From: Sapria himalayana
Lineage: Eukaryota; Streptophyta; Magnoliopsida; Malpighiales; Rafflesiaceae
Length of the DNA stretch: 64,000 nucleotides
Assembly: GCA_029783825.1 (NCBI GenBank)
Contig: JAREIK010017896.1
Span: forward strand, 33,893 to 97,892
Direction of reading: 5' to 3'
Shown: piece by piece, positions 26,267-39,149 of the stretch
Numbering within the stretch: position 1 is the first letter of the stretch
How the letters are laid out: each line of letters begins with the position of its first letter
Position numbers and translations under genes: made by a program
The notes under the pieces: generated by a model
Seen by the model: the letters and a program-made list of their open reading frames with translations, nothing else
What the model was told of the DNA's origin: nothing
Databases searched by the model: none

Positions 26267-26963
26267 TAACCTTCAAAATTGATAAAAAATTTGAAAAATA
26301 ATTTTTTTGTTATTTCAACATTTAAATAAAACATATAAACTACTAAATGCTTAAACACTTGAATCACTAACCTCCTAAATATTTAAACCATTAAACCGGT
26401 ATACCCTAAATAATTAATTATAAATCTCATTTTTATTTGAATTCATTATAATTTTAATATTCATTTTATTTATTTATTAGTTTATTTTTATAGAAATATT
26501 AATTGCAAAATAAAATTATGAATGAAACAAATATAATTTAAATAATTTATCTTCATCAAAAAAATCTATAAGCTTATAAAAAGAATCAAAAATTTAAAAA
26601 TCAAAAATTATTATTTAGTAATATTTTTCACTTTGAATTTGAATCGTTTTAGGTTTTGCAAATATATTTTAATTAATATCTATCTTATTAATAATAGTTT
26701 ATTAATCTATTATATGATCAGTATTATAATATTGATCAATAAAATTATTTATATTGAATTTACATGATATTTAATTTTTATGATTATTATAATTAAATAT
26801 TATATTAACAATTTAAAAAAAATTAAAAATTATAATATTTTCAATGGTTATAACCTTGAAGTTGAGAAAAAATCATAAAAATTATTTTTTTGTTATTTAA
26901 TTATTTAATAAAACCTATAAACCACAAAATACATAATTAGTTAAATACTAAACTCCTATACCC

Positions 26964-28252
26964 TGATACTGTTGCACCACACATACATAGCGATAGACCA
27001 TAGTACACACGTGCACATATTCTTTCAATTTTGGTGTAGAATTTAGAGGGGTCAGCAAGTCCTCGAAGCAGCCAGAATATGGGCCAACAAATTATAGAGG
27101 GTCCCACTAGCAAGACTGTATGATAATATTCAGACAACTGACGAGACTGAGCAAAGTGGTCGGGAGTAAACCCAAGAGTAGCTAGGAGTGGGTCCAACTA
27201 GCCTGATTAGGCAGCATGGAGGGCCACCGAACCACCACCCAAGAGGAGTAGCAGCTAATCCATGGTTAATTGGAGAGCCTGGCAAAATCCAAAGCATCAC
27301 CAAGCAGGGCCAGTAAGCAATGGAGTCCAGACCAGACACACGGGACTGAAATATTCAAACTTGTCGTTTATGTTTGTAATCTTTTTTGTATTTTGGTCTT
27401 TGTATGCACCATGTACTTGTAGAGATGGATCATGACATACTCAAACACACAATCTTGTCTGTTATCTATGTAGTATGCAATGAGGGCAACTGGACCCTTG
27501 AGTATCTCTAAGTGGGGACCACTAATGAATTTTGTAAATACACATTAGGCAATGCTACACACCCGAAAGTAGAAGATCCATCTTTATAGCATTTTGTAAT
27601 CTTACTTGTATTCTAGCTTGGTTGTACGCGTAGATAATTAGACTATGAGATGGACCTCATCATACATGCACACCGATGAAGCATATTTTTTGATATTTTG
27701 TCGGTGCAACATACAGCCACTTCTTGGAGTTCACGGAGGAAGCATTCTAACCCCAGAGATACTCTTTTGAGTATCATTGGAGCAAAAGAATGTGGAATAC
27801 AGAGGTGAGAATGAATTGACTAAGTGCCGTAGATATGGACTTGTGGATTTATGTGTATTCAGTTTTACATGTATTCCATTGCATAGCAATGACATAGGCA
27901 AATGCTTGATACTGCATGTCACACACATGCACAATCTTATATTTGCATAGTTTTAATATGGTGCATCATTAAGGTTCCTCCAAATGGCTTAGACAAATCC
28001 GAATGGAAAAGATCACAGTGCGCATAATGACTCAATGCCAACTCTAAAGTCTAGGAATTCCAGGTGATTTTAGTTGTATTCGTACGCTTGGAATTATTAG
28101 GCATTATGTTTTTTATGTATTTTATGCATAGAATCATTAAGGTGCATAGGATTTGGTGGGCTGGCCTAAATTAGTCAGCTTTTTAGTCTCTTTTAAGTTG
28201 TGTGCCTAAATGATAAATAAAGTGTGTATTTTCCAAAAAAAACAAAAAAAAA
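26964..28252 (+). other. Retroposed, poly(A)-tailed sequence of unknown origin, module A copy 1
   Basis: About 1.29 kb of mixed-composition DNA, unlike the satellite. It ends in an AATAAA signal (28216-28221), then 13 bp later an A-rich tract (28235-28252), as expected of a reverse-transcribed mRNA or the 3' end of a LINE. Copy 2 at 49461-50749 has the same length and ends. I recognise no protein. Short minus-strand frames near 26937-27339 are not kept in copy 2 and are interrupted on the sense strand, so it is probably a decayed 3' untranslated or non-coding transcript. No clear target duplication is visible; both flanks are telomere-like words. Confidence 0.55.
28216..28221 (+). promoter_or_regulatory. 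AATAAA polyadenylation signal in module A, copy 1
   Basis: Canonical AATAAA (in GATAAATAAAG), 13 bp before the start of the A-rich tract. The spacing fits a templated poly(A) tail. It is conserved at 50714-50719. Confidence 0.6.
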
Positions 28253-28332
28253 CCATAAACCCTAAACTTTAAATCCTATACCTTAAACCTTAAACTATAA
28301 CCGTAATCCATAAACCCTAAATCCTAAATTTC
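28253..28332 (+). repeat. Degenerate CCCTAAA telomere-like repeats, copy 1
   Basis: About ten irregular words such as ATAAACCCTAAAC, TTTAAATCCTATACC and CATAAACCCTAAATCC, directly after the poly(A) tract. They are closer to the plant telomere heptamer than the satellite's own block. Copy 2 is at 50750-50829. Confidence 0.65.
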
Positions 28333-28455
28333 CTATTTTGCACTTTTATAATCAAATGATTAAGTGTTAAATTTAAATTGAAATTCACAATTTTTAGGAA
28401 TGTCATAGATTTATCTTTTTGTATACGTAACACAAATTCATGAATCAAGTGGTGA

Positions 28456-28910
28456 GTTATGGATTCAGTCTCTTTATTTCTTTAGATTATTGTAGCATTA
28501 GCAATGGTCATGATTGTATATTTTGTCTCTAGAACACAAAATCATATCGATGAAATATGCCATAACTTGTGTCTCTCTTTTGAACATATTGTTATGGCAC
28601 TAAGAATGATAATGAATACATATTTAATCACTATAATAGTGGGTCACAGTATTTGATATGACCATAGCTTGTGCATTTTATCTTTATATTGCAAAGTCAT
28701 TGCACTAGGAATGATTGTAACTTTGGACATTCCTCAAGAGAAAATGCCATGACCCTAGAAATAGTTAAAGCTCGAGTACTACTCTTTATAACTTTCTACA
28801 GCTAAAATTCTTGGGATTGGAAATATCACACTGGTTTTTTCCGTTGATTTGTGACCTCAAGTGTCAATATGCAATACTAATTTTTTGAGCAATGATTAAA
28901 ACCTTTTATA
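28456..28910 (+). repeat. Degenerate ~85-105-bp tandem repeats within module B
   Basis: Successive unit starts at about 28456, 28560, 28662, 28747 and 28830 give unit lengths of about 104, 102, 85 and 83 bp. Conserved words are CCATARCTTG at the start and GCAYTAGSAATGATYRT in the middle. This looks like a small decayed satellite unrelated to the 600-bp family. Confidence 0.55.
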
Positions 28911-28996
28911 CATTTGAATATGATTTATTTACACCTTTTTGGGTATTGTGAGCTTTTATACATAACTCATTTAACATAAAAAGAAATAAATGATAC

Positions 28997-29022
28997 TTTT
29001 CATATCCATGAGGATATGAAAA
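28997..29022. other. Hairpin in module B copy 1
   Basis: TTTTCATATCC and GGATATGAAAA form a perfect 11-bp stem with an ATGA loop. The stem survives in all three module copies with at most one mismatch. Confidence 0.75.
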
Positions 29023-30891
29023 AAAGGCTTAGACATGCCAATAAAATAATATTTTTGATTCTTTATTTAAAGAGAGCCGATACTTCTTGCCCTGCTCAAA
29101 CCGCCCTCAGGCTAGTTTGTTCTAATAGGCTACAAGGTGGTTATTTTTTTAGTGGTGAACTATGTTTTAAAAAAATTGCTTTGAGTGTGTGCATGAGAGA
29201 TATTTTAGAAGAAATTACGATAATCAATATAAATAGCATCCTCAACAACTAGCTATTTCAATACATAGGGGTACAACTTTAGTTTAGTCTGTTAGCATAA
29301 TGAGTCAAATTACCTTTGATAGCCCAGTGATTCAACATCAAACATGATGAGACATTATAGAGATAAAGTAAAAGCTTCTATTATTTTGGTTAGAGCTTTA
29401 GCAATCATTCAAGAGTTGAGAGAGGAACAAAATAAATTATTTTAATTATTCAATATAATTCTAATTTTTATTTTAATTATCTATTAGTTTATTTTTATAG
29501 AAATATTAATTACAAAATAAATAATTAGAGAGACAAATCTAATTTTAATTAAACCGGTATATCCTAAATAATAAAGAATAAATTTCATTTATTTTTCATT
29601 TTAATTTTAAATATTCAAATTTAATTATTTTTTTGTTTATTTTTATATAAATATTAATTACAAAAAAAATTATGAGTTACACAAATATAATTTATATAAA
29701 TTATTTTTCATCAAAATAATATAGATAAACTTTTTTAAAAGAAAAAAAAATTTCAAAACAAAAAATTAATATATAGTAATATAGTTTGCTTTGCTTATGA
29801 ATCATTTTACGTTTTGTAATTATATTATAATTGATATCTATCTTATTAATAATAGATTATTAATCTATTTTTTGATCATTATTAGAATATTTATCAATAA
29901 AATAGTTTATATTGAATTTATATGATATATAAATATAATGATTATTATAACTAAATAATGAGTTCACTTTTAAAAAAAATTTAAAAATTATTATATATTC
30001 AAAGTTTATAACCTGAAAAAATGAGAAAAAATAATAAAAATAAATTTTTTGTTATTTCTTTTTTTAAATAAAACTTATAAATCATTAAATGCTTACTTAC
30101 TTAAATCATTAAGCTCATAAATCTCGAAACCTCTAAATACATAAATCTTATTTTTATTTCTATTTATTATAATTTTAAATATTCATTTTAATAATTTATA
30201 GTTTAATTTTTTTGTAAAATTAATTACAAAATAATTTTCGAGTGAGACAGATATTATTTAAATAATTTATTAAAAAAAAAATATAAGCTTATAAAAAGAT
30301 GAAAAATTTAAAAATTAAATAATATTTTTTAGTAATATATTTTGATTTGAATTTGAATCATTTTGTGTTATGTAAATATATTTTAATTAATATTTATATT
30401 ATTAATAATAGTTTATTAATTTAATTTTTGATCATTATTATAATATCTATCTTTAAAATTATTTATATTGAATTTATATGATATATAATTCGTAGGATTA
30501 ATATAATTATACATGGTATTCACATTTCAAAAAATTTTAAAAATTATTTTATTTTCAAAGGTTACCTTTGAAAATCAGAAAAATCAAAAAAAAAATTTAT
30601 TTTTATTATATAGATAAAACCTATAAACCACTAAAAGCTTAAAAACAAAAATTGCTAAACTTCTAAACCACAAAACCTCTAAATAATTTAACCATTAAAC
30701 GGGTATACTATATATAATAAATAATAAATCTCATTTTTATTAGTATTCATTTTAATTTTAAACATACATCTTAATAATTTATTAGTTTATTTTTATAGAA
30801 ATATAAATTAAAAAATAAATTATTAGTGAGACAAATATAATTTAAAAAATTTATTTTTCATCAAAAAATATATAAGCATATAAATGGATAC

Positions 30892-30944
30892 AAAAATTTA
30901 AAAATTTAAAAATTTAAAAATTTAAAAATTTAAAATTAATATTT
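30892..30944 (+). repeat. Microsatellite (AAAAATTT)n within the satellite
   Basis: Five to six tandem copies of an 8-9-bp AAAAATTTA-like unit. Other monomers have only one or two copies at this position (AAATTTAAAAATTTAAA), so this is a local slippage expansion. Confidence 0.8.
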
Positions 30945-32596
30945 ATTTAAATATTTCACTTTGATTTTGAATCATTTTAGGTTTTGCAATATATTTTAAA
31001 CAATATTTATCTTATTAATAATTGTTTATTATTTTTTTATGATCATTATTATAATATATATCAATAAAATAATTTATATAGAATTTATAAGATATTTAAT
31101 TATTATGATTATTAACTTCATATTGTATTCACTTTTCAAAAAAAAATTAAAAATTATTATATTTTCAAAGGTTATAAGCTTCAAAAATGAGAAAAAATAA
31201 CAAAAATACTTTTTTTTACCACTAAATGACTAAATACTAAAATGTCTAAACTCCTAATCCCCAACGCTCATAAATACTCAAAACATTAAATTAGTATAGT
31301 CTAAATAATAAATCATAATTCTCATTTTTATTAGTATTCATTATAATTTTAATTATTCATTTTAATTATTTTTTAGTTTATTTTTATAGAAATATTAATT
31401 ACAAAATAAATAATGAGTGAGACAGATATTATTTAAATAAATTATTTTTTATGAAAAAAAATAAGCTCATAAAAATAAACAAAATAAATTATTTTTTATT
31501 AGTATTCATTATTATTATAGAATTATAAATTAAAAATAAATTTTGAGTAATACAAATATAATTTAAATAATTTATTTTTAAAAACAAAAATATAAACTTA
31601 TAAAAAAAGCAAAACATTAAAAAAATTATTATTTAGTAATATATTTTACTTTGATTTTAAATAAATTTTGATTTTGCAAATATATTTTAAATAATATCTA
31701 TCTTATTAATAATAATTTATTAAATTTTTTTTGATCATTATTATAATATCTAACAATGTAATTATTTATATTTAATTTAAATGACATATAATTATTAAAA
31801 TTATTATAACTTAATATTATATTTACATTTGAAAAAAATTTAAAAATTATTATATTTTCAGATGTTATAACCTTTGAAAATATGAAAAAATATCAAAAAT
31901 AATTTTTTTGTTATTTCATTATTTAAATAAAACCTATAAACCACTAAATGCCTAAAAACATAAATCACTAAACTTCTAAATGATAAAACCTTTAAATAAT
32001 TAAAACATTAAACTGGTATACATTAATAATAATTCATAAATCTCATTTTAATTTTTATTCAGTATAATTTTATATTTTATTTTAATTATTTATCAGTTTA
32101 TTTTTATTGAAATATTATTTACAAAATAAACTATTAATGAGATAAATATAATTTAAATTAAATGGTATACACTAAATAATAAAGAATAACTCTCATTTTT
32201 TTTCATTATAATTTTAAATATTCATTTTAATTATTTATTTGTTTATTTTTATTAAATATTAATTAAAAAATAAATTATGAGTTAGACAATTATAATTTAT
32301 AGAAAATTATGTTTAATCAAAAAATATAGATAAACTTTTTTAAATAAAAAAAATTTCAAAACAACAAATTATTATATAGTAATATATTTTGGTTTGCTTA
32401 TGAATCATTTTTTGTTTTGTAATTATATTTTAATTGATATCTCTCTTATTAATATTAGATTATTAATTTATTTTTTGATCATTATTTGAATATTAATCAC
32501 TAAAATTGTTTCTATTGAATTTATATGATATATAAATATAATGATTATTATAACTAAATATTGAAATGGCTTTTGAAAAAAATTTAAAAATTATTA

Positions 32597-32626
32597 TATT
32601 TTCAAAGGTTATAACCTTTGAAAATA
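32597..32626. other. 30-bp perfect palindrome, satellite dyad
   Basis: Perfect loopless inverted repeat centred between 32611 and 32612, with the same core as the other dyads. Confidence 0.9.
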
Positions 32627-32918
32627 CAAAAAATAATAAAAATAAATTTTTTGTTATTTTATTTTTTAAATAAAACCTATAAACCACTAAATGAATACAC
32701 AATTAAATCAGTATACTCCTAAACCCCATAATACCGAAATACATAAACTATTAAACCACTATATAATACATAATAATTAATAAATCTAATTTTTATTTTT
32801 ATGAATTATAATTGTAAATATTCATTTAATTATTTATTAGTTTATTTTTATAGAAATATTAATTACAAAATAAATTATTGGTAAGACAAATATAATTTAA
32901 ATTAAACCGGTATACCCT

Positions 32919-33378
32919 AGAGGTGTCAAAAGGGACGGCCCGGCCCGGCCCGAATTTTTAGAGCACGAGTGTGCCGTCGTGCCGGGCCCGGATAGGCACG
33001 CTTTAAAATAATCGGGCCCGACAAGGCCCGCAGGCACGGCGGGCCGTGCCCTGCCTTGCGGGGCCCGTTCGGGCTTGCATGTCCGTACGGGTCGGGATTC
33101 GGGGGGACCGCGGGCCGGGTCGAATCAGACCCGGCCCGTGGTCTTTTTTGCGGGAGGGGCCATCATGGGGTCGGGCTCACGGGACACCCTCCACGGGACA
33201 AACCTGAGCCGGTGTGCTATGCCGCGGGCCGAACCGTGCTGGGTCAGGCATGGCACGGCACAGACCAGGCACGGCACGACACGGCTCGTGCCTGACCCGG
33301 GCACGGCACGAGCCCGGGCACGGAATTATTCCGTGCAGGGCCGGCCTAGGCACTGCTGAACCAGTGCCGTGCCTCGTG
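32919..33378. mobile_element. GC-rich short insertion, probably a non-autonomous hAT-like element
   Basis: About 460 bp of extremely GC-rich DNA in an AT desert, dominated by GGCACGGCAC, GGCCCGGCCCG and GGGCCCG words. The satellite is interrupted inside GGTATACCCTAAATAATAA. The flanks TATACCCT and TAGACCCT look like an 8-bp duplication with one mismatch. The left end reads AGAGGTGTCAAAAGGGACGG, followed by GGCCCGGCCC, a style I associate with plant hAT MITEs. The right end, inverted, reads CACGAGGCACGGCAC, so the terminal inverted repeat is weak. Open frames of 79-94 codons on both strands are low-complexity products of GC-rich sequence with few stops, not genes. The insertion lies in a 745-type monomer, at the join of the internal duplication. 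Confidence 0.6.
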
Positions 33379-36300
33379 TAGACCCTAAATAATAAAGAAT
33401 AAATATCATGTTTATCCATTATAATTTTAAATATTTAGTTTAATATTTATTTGTTTATTTTTATATAAATATTAATTACAATATAAATTATGAGTTAGCC
33501 AAATATAATTTATATAAATTATTTTTGATCAAAAAAATATAGATAAACTTTTAAAAAGAAAAAAAAATTTCAAAACAAAAAATTATATTATAGTAATATA
33601 TTTTGCTTTGCTTTTGAATCATTTTTGGTTTTGTAATTATATTTTAATTGATATCTATCTTATTAATAATAGATTATTATTTTATTTTTTGATAATTATT
33701 AGAATATCTCTCAATAAAATTATTTATATTTAATTTATATGAAATATAAATATAATGATTATTATAACTAAATATTGAATCCACTTTTGAAAAAAAAATT
33801 AAAAATTATTATATTTTCAATGGTTATAACCTTTGAAAATATCAAAAAATAATAAAATTAAATTTTTTGTTTTTTTATTTTTTAAATAAAACCTATAAAC
33901 CACTAAATACATACACAATTAAATCAGTAAACTTTTAAACCTGGTATTATCTAAATACATAACCCATTAAACAGCTATATAATACATAATAATTAATAAA
34001 TGTAATTTTTATTTCTATTTATTATAATTTTAAATATTCATTTTAGTTATTTATTAGTTTATTTCTATAGAAATATTTATTACAAAAAATATTATGAGTG
34101 CGACAAATATAATTTAAATAATTTATTTTTAATCAAAAAAGATATATATGCTTATAAAATAAGTAAAATTTAAAAATTAAAATTATTATTAATTAATATA
34201 TTTTACTTTAATTTTGAATGAAATTGGGTTTTCTAAATATTTTTTATTTAATATCAATCTTATTATTAATTGTTTATTAATTTAATTTTTGATCATTATT
34301 ATAATATCTATCAATAAAATTGTTTTATTGAATTTATATGATATATAATTATTAATATTATTATAACTAAATAATGTATTCACATTTTAGAAAATCTTAA
34401 ATTTCATTATATTTTCAGAGGTTATAAGCTCTAAAAATGAGAAAATATTAAAATTTTTTTTGTTATTTTTTTGTTTAAATAAAATCTATAAAATACTAAA
34501 TGCCTAAAAACATAAATCTCTAAACTCCTTAATGTCAAAACCATTAAACTGGTATACATTAATAATAAATAATAAATCTCATTTTAATTTTTATTCAGTA
34601 TAATTTTTAATTTATATTTTAATTATTTATCAGTTTATTTTTATAGAAATATTAATTACAAAATAAATTTTTAGTGAGATAGATCTAATTTAAATTAAAG
34701 TGGTATACGCTAAATAATAAATAATAAATCTCATTTTTTTCATTATAATTTTAAATATTCATTTTAATTATTTATTTGTTTATTTATATATAAATATTAA
34801 TAACAAAATAAATTAAGAATTACACGAATATAATTTATATAAATAATTTTTCATCAAAATAATATAGACAAACTTTAAAAAAAAATTCAAAACAAAAAAT
34901 TATTATATAGTAATATATTTTGCTTTGCTTCTGAATCAATTTAAGTTTTTTAATTATATTTTAATTGATATCTATCTTATTAATAATAGATTATTAATTT
35001 ATTTTTTGATCTTTTTTTAAATATTTATCAATAATATTGTTTATATTGAATTAATATGATATATAAATATAATGATTATTATAACTAAATATTAAATTCA
35101 CATTTGAAAAAAATATAAAAATTATTATATTTTCAAATGTTATAACCTTTGAAAATATCAAAAAATAATAAAAATAAATATTTTGTTATTTTAATTTTTA
35201 AATAAAACCTATAAACCACTAAATGCATACACAATTAAATCAGTAAATTTCTATACCTTATAATACCTAAATACATACCCCATTAAACCGTTATATAATA
35301 CATAATAATTAATAAATGTAATTTTTATTTTTATTTATTATAATTTTAAATATTCATTTTAGTAATTTATTAGTTTTTTTTTATTTGAATATTTATTACA
35401 AAATAAATTATGTGTGCGACAAATATAATTTAAATAATTTATTTTTAAACAAAAAAAAATATAACGCTTATAAAAGAAGTAAAATTTTAAAAATTAAAAA
35501 ATATTCTCCAGTAATATTTTTTACTTTATTTTTGAATCAATTTGGGTTTTGTAAATATTTTTTTATTAATATCTATCTTATTATTAATAGTTTATTAATT
35601 TAATTTTTGATCATTATTATATTATCTATCAATAAAATTATTTATATTGAATTTAATTGATATATAATTATTAAAATTATTATAACTAAATATTGTATTC
35701 ACATTTCAAAAAATTATAAATATTATTATATTTTCAAAGGTTATAACCTATGAAATTAACAAAAATTATAGAAACTTTTTTCGTTATTTTATTTTCTAAA
35801 TAAAACCAATAACCCACTAAAAGCCTAAAAACATTAATTACTAAACTCCTAAACGACAAAACCTATAAATACTTATTCCATTAAACTAGTATAGATTAAT
35901 AATAAATCATAAATCTCTTTTTAATTTTTATTAAGTATAATTTTTAATTTTTATTTTAATTATTTATCAGTTTATTTTTATAGAAATTTTAATTAGGCAA
36001 TAAATTATTAGTGAGACAGATCTAATTTTAATTAAAAATAGTATTCCTAAATAATTAATAATAAATCTCATTTTTTTTTATTATAATTTCAAAATTTCAT
36101 TTTAATTATTTATTTGTTTATTTATATATAAATATTAATTACAAAATAAATTGAGCAAGACAAAAATATTTTATATAAATTATTTTTCATCAAAAAATTA
36201 TAGATAAACTTTTCAAAAGAAAAAAAGTTTCAAAACAAATAATTATTATATATTAAAATATTTTGCTTTGCTTCTTAATAATATTAGGTTTTGTCATTAT

Positions 36301-36483
36301 ATTTTAATTGGTATCTATCTTATTAATAATAGATTATTAATTTATTTTTTGATCATTATTAGAATATTTATCAATAAAATTATTTATATTGAATTTACAT
36401 GATATATTATTATTAAGATTATTATAACTAAATATTATATTTACATTGAAAATAATTTAAAAATTATTATATTTTCAAAGGTT

Positions 36484-36874
36484 ATCATCTTTGAAAATGA
36501 GATAAAATCACAAAAATAATTTGTTTGTTATTTTATTGTTTATATAAAACCTATAAACTACTAAATGCCTAAATGCTTAAATCATTAAACTGATAAACTC
36601 CTAAACCACAAAACCATTAAATACTTAAACACTTAAACCATCTTTAAAGGTTTAAGTATTTATAAATAATATATAAATATCTATCAATAAATAATAGTTT
36701 ATTAATTTATTTTTTGATCTTTATTATATTTATATTTATATTAAGTTTATTAATATCTATGAATAAACTTGTTTATTTTTAATTTACATGATATATAATT
36801 ATTAAGTTTATTATAACTAAATATTGTATTCATATTTGAAAAAAATTTAAAAATTATTATATTTATAAAGGTTA
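36484..36874 (-). repeat. Short (~390-bp) satellite monomer, deletion type 1
   Basis: Same deletion join (ACCATCTTTAAAGGTTTAAG followed by TATTTATAAATAATATA) as at 25877-26266 and 48365-48753. Here it lies within the array about 3.8 kb before hAT copy 2, not next to a composite module. Confidence 0.8.
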
Positions 36875-39149
36875 TAACCTTCAAAATTGATAAAAAATTG
36901 TAAAAATAATTTTATTGTTTTTTTCATTATTTAAATAAAACATATAAACTACTAAATGCCTAAACACTTAAATCACTAAACTCCTAAACTCCTAAATACT
37001 TAAACCATTAAACCGGTATACCCTAAATAATTAATCATAAATCTTTTTTTTATTTGTATTCATTATAATTTTAATATTCATTTTAATTATTTATTAGTTT
37101 ATTTTTATAGAACTATTAATTGAAAAATAAAATTATGAATGAGACAAATATAATTTAAATAATTTATCTTCATTAAAAAAATTTATATGCTTATAAAAAG
37201 AATCAAAAATTTAAAAATAAAAAATTATTATTTAGTAATATATTTTGCTTTGATTTTGAATCATTTTAGGTTTTGATATTATATTTTAAGTAATATGAAT
37301 CTTCTTCGTAATAGATTTTAAATTTATTTTTTTATAATTATTAGAATATCTATCAATAAAATTGTTTATATTGAATTTATATGATATATAATTATTAAGA
37401 TTATTATAAATAAATATTGTATTCACTTTTTTAAAAAATTTTAAAATTATTATATTTTCAAAGGTTATAAACTTAAAAAATAATAAAAAATATTAACAAT
37501 AAATTTTTAGTTATTTTATTTTTTTAATAAAACTTTTAGACCATTAAATGATTACTTACTTAAATTAGTAAGCTCATAAACCCTAAAACCCCTAAATACA
37601 TAAACATTTTAACATCTATATACTACTTAATAAATAATAAATCTTATTTTTATTTCTATTTATTTTAATTTTAAATATTCATTTTAATTATTTATGGTTT
37701 ATTATTTAGAAAAATTAATTACAAAATAAATTTCGAGTGAGACAAATATTATTTAAATAATATATTGTTAAACTAAAAAAATATATGCTTATAAAAAGGA
37801 CAAATTTAAAAATTATATATTATTATTTAATAAAATATTTTGATTAGATTTTGAATCATTTTGTGTTATGTAAATATATTTTAATTAATATTTATATTAT
37901 TAATAATAGTTTATTAATTTAATTTTTGAACATTTTTATAATATCTATCATTAAAATTGTTTATATTGAAAATATATGATATATAATTTATAAGATTAAT
38001 ATAATTATACAGAGTATTCACATTTCAAAAAATTTTAAAAATTATTTTATTTTTAAAGGTTATAACCTTTGAAAATCAGAAAAAATCTAAAAAAAATTGT
38101 TTATTTTTATTATATAAATAAAACCTATAAACCACTAAATACCTAAAAACATAATTTGATAAACTCCTAATCGAAAAAACTCTTATAAATACAAACCATT
38201 AAACTGGTATACTACATATAATAAATCATAAATATCATTTTAATTTGTATTCTTTATAATTTTAAATATTCATTTTAATTATTTATTAGTTTATTTTTTA
38301 TAGAAATATTAATTACAAAATAAATAATGAGCAAGACAACTATAATTTTAATAATTTATTTTTAATCAAAAAAATATATAAGCATATAAAAAGTAGTAAA
38401 AATTTAAAAACAAAAAATTATTATATTATAATATATTTTACTTTGATTTTGAATCATTATATATAGGTTTTGCAATTATATTTTAATTGCTAACAATCTT
38501 ATTAAGAAAAGTTTATTAATTTATTATTTGATCAATTTTATAATATCTAACAATAAAATTACTTATATCGAATAAAATATCTTATAATTATTAAGATTAT
38601 GATAACTAAATATTATATTTACATTTAAAAGAAATTTAAAAATTATTATATTTTCAAAGGTTATAACCTTTAAAAATGATAATAAATCACAAATTAATTT
38701 TCTTATTATTTTATTATTTAAATAAAACTTATAAACCAATACATGCCTAAACATTTAAATCTCTAGACACCTAAACCCCAAAACCCCCTAAATACTTAAA
38801 CCATTAAACCTATATAACCTAAATAATAAATAATAAATAACATTTTTATTTGTATTCAATATAATTTTAAATATTCATTTTAATTTTTTTTAGTTTATTT
38901 TTATATAAATATTAATTACAAAATAAATAATGAGTGAGACATAAAATTTATATAAATTATTTTTTATGAAAAAAAAATATAAGCTTATAAAAATAAACAA
39001 AATTTCAAAAATTTAAAATTTTATTTAGTAATATAATTTACTTTGATTTTGAATTATTTTTTGTTCTGCAAATATATTTTAATTAATATCTATCTTATTA
39101 ATAATAGTTTATTAATTTATTTTTTGATCATTTTTATAATATATATTAA

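Larger units (their letters stand above)
20418..26963 (-). repeat. Satellite array between hAT copy 1 and module copy 1
   Basis: Reverse-oriented monomers with palindromes near 20934, 21664, 22265, 22857, 23443, 23975, 24571, 25145, 25877, 26266 and 26850. The spacing series (730, 601, 592, 586, 532, 596, 574, 732, 389, 584) matches that after hAT copy 2 (736, 600, 609, 594, 536, 744, 388, 591), except for two extra monomers (about 1.17 kb) here near 24-25.1 kb. No gene seen. Confidence 0.92.
28333..29430 (+). repeat. Module B copy 1: unique segment containing degenerate ~100-bp tandem repeats
   Basis: Non-satellite segment of about 1.1 kb, present three times in the window (also 50830-51923 and, inverted and truncated, 13570-14562). 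From about 28456 to 28910 it holds degenerate tandem units. CCATAACTTG begins one at 28560, CCATAGCTTG one at 28662 and CCATGACCCTAG one at 28747, with weaker units either side. The units share GCACTAAGAATGAT-like and TATTGCAAAG/TATTGTTATGG-like words. The rest (28910-29430) is non-repetitive and contains a hairpin. A 78-codon frame at 29016-29252 loses its start and frame in the other copies, so I do not call a gene. It ends at AGAGGAACAA where satellite resumes. Confidence 0.7.
29431..32918 (-). repeat. Satellite array between module copy 1 and the GC-rich insertion
   Basis: Reverse-oriented monomers with palindromes near 30005, 30565, 31165, 31863 and 32611. The 30565 monomer has lost the TATAA centre (GGTTACC) and belongs to a type marked by TTAATATAATTATACATGG, also seen near 12.4, 38.0, 59.4 and 62.3 kb. 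No gene seen. Confidence 0.92.

Noticed and set aside
26937..27339. Minus-strand frames in module A (86 and 69 codons) as a host gene
   Set aside because: They overlap in different frames, run into satellite, and are not kept with the same limits in copy 2 (49437-49730). The poly(A) end argues that the sense strand is the plus strand.
29016..29252. 78-codon plus-strand frame in module B
   Set aside because: In the sister copies at about 51510-51750 and 14000-13760 (inverted) the start and frame are changed by substitutions and indels, with no sign of coding constraint.
33056..33419. Three overlapping open frames of 79-94 codons in the GC-rich insertion
   Set aside because: They overlap on both strands, are dominated by R, G, A, P, H and T, and exist because GC-rich repeats lack stop codons. 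No domain is recognisable.
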